DNA of 26,563 bases from contig NZ_ONER01000011.1 in NCBI RefSeq assembly GCF_900316895.1, forward strand, positions 1 to 26,563, given 5' to 3'. The stretch is from an uncultured Methanobrevibacter sp. (GTDB lineage Archaea; Methanobacteriota; Methanobacteria; Methanobacteriales; Methanobacteriaceae). The translations under genes and the position numbers were made by a program. Position 1 is the first letter of the stretch; each line of letters begins with the position of its first letter. The notes beneath the pieces were generated by a model. The model was given only the letters and a program-made list of their open reading frames with translations, was not told the DNA's origin and made no database searches. This document shows positions 24,120-26,563 of this stretch, in pieces.

Positions 24120-26318
24120 TTGAGTAGAAGAGACAAAATGATTGCAAAAATCAAAGAATTGATGTATGAACCTGAACAAATCAGAAACATTGGTATCTGT
24201 GCTCACATCGATCACGGTAAAACCACTTTATCTGATAACCTCCTCGCAGGTGCAGGAATGATTTCCGAAGAACTTGCAGGTGACCAAAGATTCTTAGATT
24301 TTGACGAACAAGAACAAGCTCGTGGTATTACTATTGATGCAGCTAACGTATCCATGGTACACGATTACAAAGAAAAAGAATATTTAATTAACTTAATCGA
24401 TACCCCAGGTCACGTTGACTTCGGTGGAGACGTAACTCGTGCAATGAGAGCTGTAGACGGTGCAGTAGTTGTAGTTTGTGCTGTAGAAGGTATCATGCCT
24501 CAAACTGAAACTGTATTCAGACAAGCATTAAAAGAAAACGTAAAACCTGTATTGTTCATCAACAAAGTTGACAGATTAATCAACGAGTTAAAATTAGAAC
24601 CTGAAGAGTTACAAAACAGATTCTTGAAAATCTTCATGGAAGCTAACAAGTTAATCAGAAACATGGCTCCTGAAGACAAAAAAGAAGAATGGAAATTAGA
24701 TTTCACTGATGGTAGTGTAGCATTCGGTTCAGCATACCACAATTGGGCTATTAACGTTCCAACCATGCAAGAAACCGGAATCAACTTTAAAGATATTATT
24801 GATTATTGTAATGCTGACAATGAAAGAGAATTAGCTCAAAAAGTACCTTTATCTGACGTATTATTAGGTATGGTAGTAGAACACTTACCTTCACCTAAAG
24901 TAGCTCAAGAATACAGGGTACCTAACATCTGGGATGGAGAAATCGACTCTCCTGCTGGTGAATGTATGATCAACACCTCCCCTGACGGACCTTTAGCTGT
25001 AATGGTTACCAACGTATCTGTAGATAAACACGCTGGTGAAATCGCTACCGGTAGGGTATACGGTGGAGCAATCGAAAAAGGTACTGAAGTTTACATGGTC
25101 GGTTCCCACGGTAAATCCAGAGTACAGCAAGTAGGTGTATACTTCGGTCCTGAAAGAGTTAACACCGATAAGGTTCCTGCAGGTAACATCGTATATGTTG
25201 CTGGTGCAAAAGGAGCTATCGCTGGTGAAACCTTATGTTCTCCTGATCACAAAATCAAAGAGTTCGAAGGTTTAGAACACATTTCAGAACCTGTAGTTAC
25301 CGTAGCTGTAGAAGCTAAAAATACCAAAGATTTACCAAAATTGATTGAAGTATTAAGACAAACCGGTAAAGAAGACCCTACAGTTAAAATCGATATTAAC
25401 GAAGAAACCGGTGAACACTTAGTATCCGGTATGGGAGAACTTCACTTAGAAGTTATCGGTTACAGAATCAACGAAAAAGGTGTAGACATCACTACATCCG
25501 AACCTATTGTTGTATACAGGGAAACTGTCAGACAGTTATCTCCACAAGTTGAAGGTAAATCCCCTAACAAACATAACAGATTCTACATCACAGTTGAACC
25601 TATTGAACCTGAACTCTACGCAGCAATCCAAGAAGGAGACATTAAAGAAGGTAGAGTAAAAGGTAAAGAAATGGCTAACGACTTCATGGAATACGGCTTA
25701 GATAAAGAAGAAGCCAGAAGAGTATGGGCTGTTCACAACAGAAGCATATTCCTCAACATGACTCGTGGTATTCAATACTTGGATGAAGTTAAAGAATTAT
25801 TACTCGAAGGATTTGAAAATACCTTGAAAAACGGTCCTTTAGGTGAAGAAATCGCTATGGGATTAAAATTCAAACTCCACGATGCAAAACTTCACGAAGA
25901 CGCAGTTCACAGAGGACCTGCACAAGTATTACCTGCTATCAGAAACGCTATCTTAGGTTCCATGATGCTTGCTGAACCTGCTTTACTTGAACCAATGCAA
26001 AAAGTAGTTATTGACACTCCTAATGATTACATGGGTGCATGTACTCGTGAAATCCAAAACAGAAGAGGTCAAATCGTTAACATGGGTCAAGAAGGAGACA
26101 TGGCAAGAATCGAATCTAAAGTGCCTGTAGCTGAAATGTTTGGTTTCGCTGGTGACATCAGATCCGCTGCTGAAGGTAGATGTTTATGGTCTACTGAAAT
26201 CGCAGGATTTGAACCACTCCCACGTGAGATGCAACATCAAATCGTAAAAGAAATCAGACAAAGGAAAGGTTTATCTGAAGAACCATTCCCTGCAAGCCAC
26301 TACTTAGGTGACTTATAA
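24120..26318 (+). CDS. fusA: Translation elongation factor 2 (aEF-2)
   Basis: The GTPase drives ribosomal translocation. From TTG 24120 it has 732 residues and begins MSRRDKMIAKIKELM, the usual start in Methanobacteriales; the upstream GTG 24111 is inside AGGTGG. G motifs: AHIDHGKTT (28-36), DTPGHVDFG and NKVDRL. His597 in VHRGPAQVLP is the expected diphthamide target. The spacing AGGTGG-TTATT-start is the same as for rps7 although the codon is TTG here. It is followed by a terminator and a separate tuf promoter. Confidence 0.97.
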   Translation: MSRRDKMIAKIKELMYEPEQIRNIGICAHIDHGKTTLSDNLLAGAGMISEELAGDQRFLDFDEQEQARGITIDAANVSMVHDYKEKEYLINLIDTPGHVDFGGDVTRAMRAVDGAVVVVCAVEGIMPQTETVFRQALKENVKPVLFINKVDRLINELKLEPEELQNRFLKIFMEANKLIRNMAPEDKKEEWKLDFTDGSVAFGSAYHNWAINVPTMQETGINFKDIIDYCNADNERELAQKVPLSDVLLGMVVEHLPSPKVAQEYRVPNIWDGEIDSPAGECMINTSPDGPLAVMVTNVSVDKHAGEIATGRVYGGAIEKGTEVYMVGSHGKSRVQQVGVYFGPERVNTDKVPAGNIVYVAGAKGAIAGETLCSPDHKIKEFEGLEHISEPVVTVAVEAKNTKDLPKLIEVLRQTGKEDPTVKIDINEETGEHLVSGMGELHLEVIGYRINEKGVDITTSEPIVVYRETVRQLSPQVEGKSPNKHNRFYITVEPIEPELYAAIQEGDIKEGRVKGKEMANDFMEYGLDKEEARRVWAVHNRSIFLNMTRGIQYLDEVKELLLEGFENTLKNGPLGEEIAMGLKFKLHDAKLHEDAVHRGPAQVLPAIRNAILGSMMLAEPALLEPMQKVVIDTPNDYMGACTREIQNRRGQIVNMGQEGDMARIESKVPVAEMFGFAGDIRSAAEGRCLWSTEIAGFEPLPREMQHQIVKEIRQRKGLSEEPFPASHYLGDL

Positions 26319-26347
26319 AATTAAAATTAAATTTTTAATTTTTTTAT
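26318..26347 (+). terminator. Hairpin/T-tract terminator after fusA
   Basis: AAATTAAAA (26318-26326) pairs with TTTTAATTT (26333-26341) over a 6-nt loop, directly after the fusA stop codon, and runs into a T-tract. It is entirely A/T, so the stem is weak, but the T-run alone is consistent with archaeal termination. Confidence 0.5.
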
Positions 26348-26387
26348 ATTTTTATATTTTCATAAAAATTCATGAAAAAAACATTAT

Positions 26388-26413
26388 GTATTTATATGTT
26401 AAAAAACATATAA
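26388..26413 (+). promoter_or_regulatory. tuf promoter with a 9-bp inverted repeat over the TATA box
   Basis: TATTTATATG (26389-26398) is the likely TATA box, with transcription start near 26420. It is overlapped by TTATATGTT (26392-26400) and AACATATAA (26405-26413), a perfect inverted repeat with an AAAA loop. Direct repeats TTTAAGCT at 26418-26425 and 26430-26437 follow. GAGG at 26459-26462 is the ribosome binding site. Confidence 0.5.
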
Positions 26414-26468
26414 TGAATTTAAGCTATCATTTAAGCTTATTAATTATATTATTAAAAGAGGTTATATA

Positions 26469-26563
26469 ATGGCAAAAGAAAAAGAACATCTTAACTTAGC
26501 ATTTATTGGACACGTTGACCACGGAAAATCCACTTTAGTTGGACACTTATTATTAAAAGCTGG
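26469..26563 (+). CDS. tuf: Translation elongation factor 1-alpha, partial (cut by window end)
   Basis: Only the first 31 complete codons are in the window. MAKEKEHLNLAFIGHVDHGK followed by STLVGHLLLKA contains the G1 loop GHVDHGKST of the EF-Tu/EF-1alpha family, and the position directly after fusA is the standard archaeal order. aEF-1alpha delivers aminoacyl-tRNA to the ribosome. The open frame runs off the right edge. Confidence 0.93.
   Translation, partial: MAKEKEHLNLAFIGHVDHGKSTLVGHLLLKA

Overview
The window looks like chromosomal DNA of a Methanobacteriales archaeon, most likely Methanobrevibacter or a close relative. The evidence is an AT-rich genome with AGA/AGG-rich arginine codons, an RNA polymerase gene order rpoH-rpoB2-rpoB1-rpoA1-rpoA2-rpl30e-nusA-rps12-rps7-fusA-tuf with the large B subunit split into B'' and B', an aEF-2 with the diphthamide histidine context, tRNA genes without encoded CCA, TTTATATA-type promoters, and both GGAGG- and AGGTG-type ribosome binding sites. 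The genus is inferred, not proven.

Layout: (1) 253-987 is an FKBP-type prolyl isomerase with an acidic tail, followed by a hairpin/T-tract terminator. (2) 1354-1716 is a small, lysine-rich exported protein of unknown function. (3) 1752-2314 (minus) is a fumarase beta-type subunit whose reading frame appears broken at an A7 run. (4) 2450-6397 is an operon for 2-oxoglutarate synthase (korDABC) and succinyl-CoA synthetase beta (sucC). With the fumarase it represents part of the incomplete reductive TCA route to 2-oxoglutarate and glutamate. (5) 6457-7374 (minus) is the wybutosine-pathway radical SAM enzyme Taw1. (6) 7506-9255 is a compact restriction-modification pair. (7) 9301-11196 is tpi-pgk (gluconeogenesis/glycolysis), ending tail-to-tail with the thiM-thiE thiamine salvage operon (11193-12676, minus). 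The stop codons overlap, and a perfect hairpin lies over the junction. (8) 12793-13427 holds five tRNA genes (Thr, Pro, Tyr, Asp, Lys). (9) 13471-22767 is the RNA polymerase cluster with rpl30e and nusA. (10) 23092 to the end is the str-type translation cluster: uS12, uS7, aEF-2 and the start of aEF-1alpha.

The most unusual item is rpoB1. It encodes 841 residues, while the B' core accounts for only about 600. The first ~240 residues, continuous in frame and with no internal ribosome binding site, are a helical charged segment, a very acidic region with four EGE(V/I)EP repeats, and what reads as a carboxypeptidase-regulatory-like (Ig-fold) beta domain normally found in surface and exported proteins. 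They are joined exactly at the B''/B' split point of an otherwise universal enzyme. Other items worth a second look are the apparent frameshift in the fumarase gene, the basic secreted protein, the pgk/thiE hairpin overlap, a perfect hairpin abutting tRNA-Pro, inverted repeats at the rps12 and tuf promoters, and a sequence block shared upstream of two unrelated genes.
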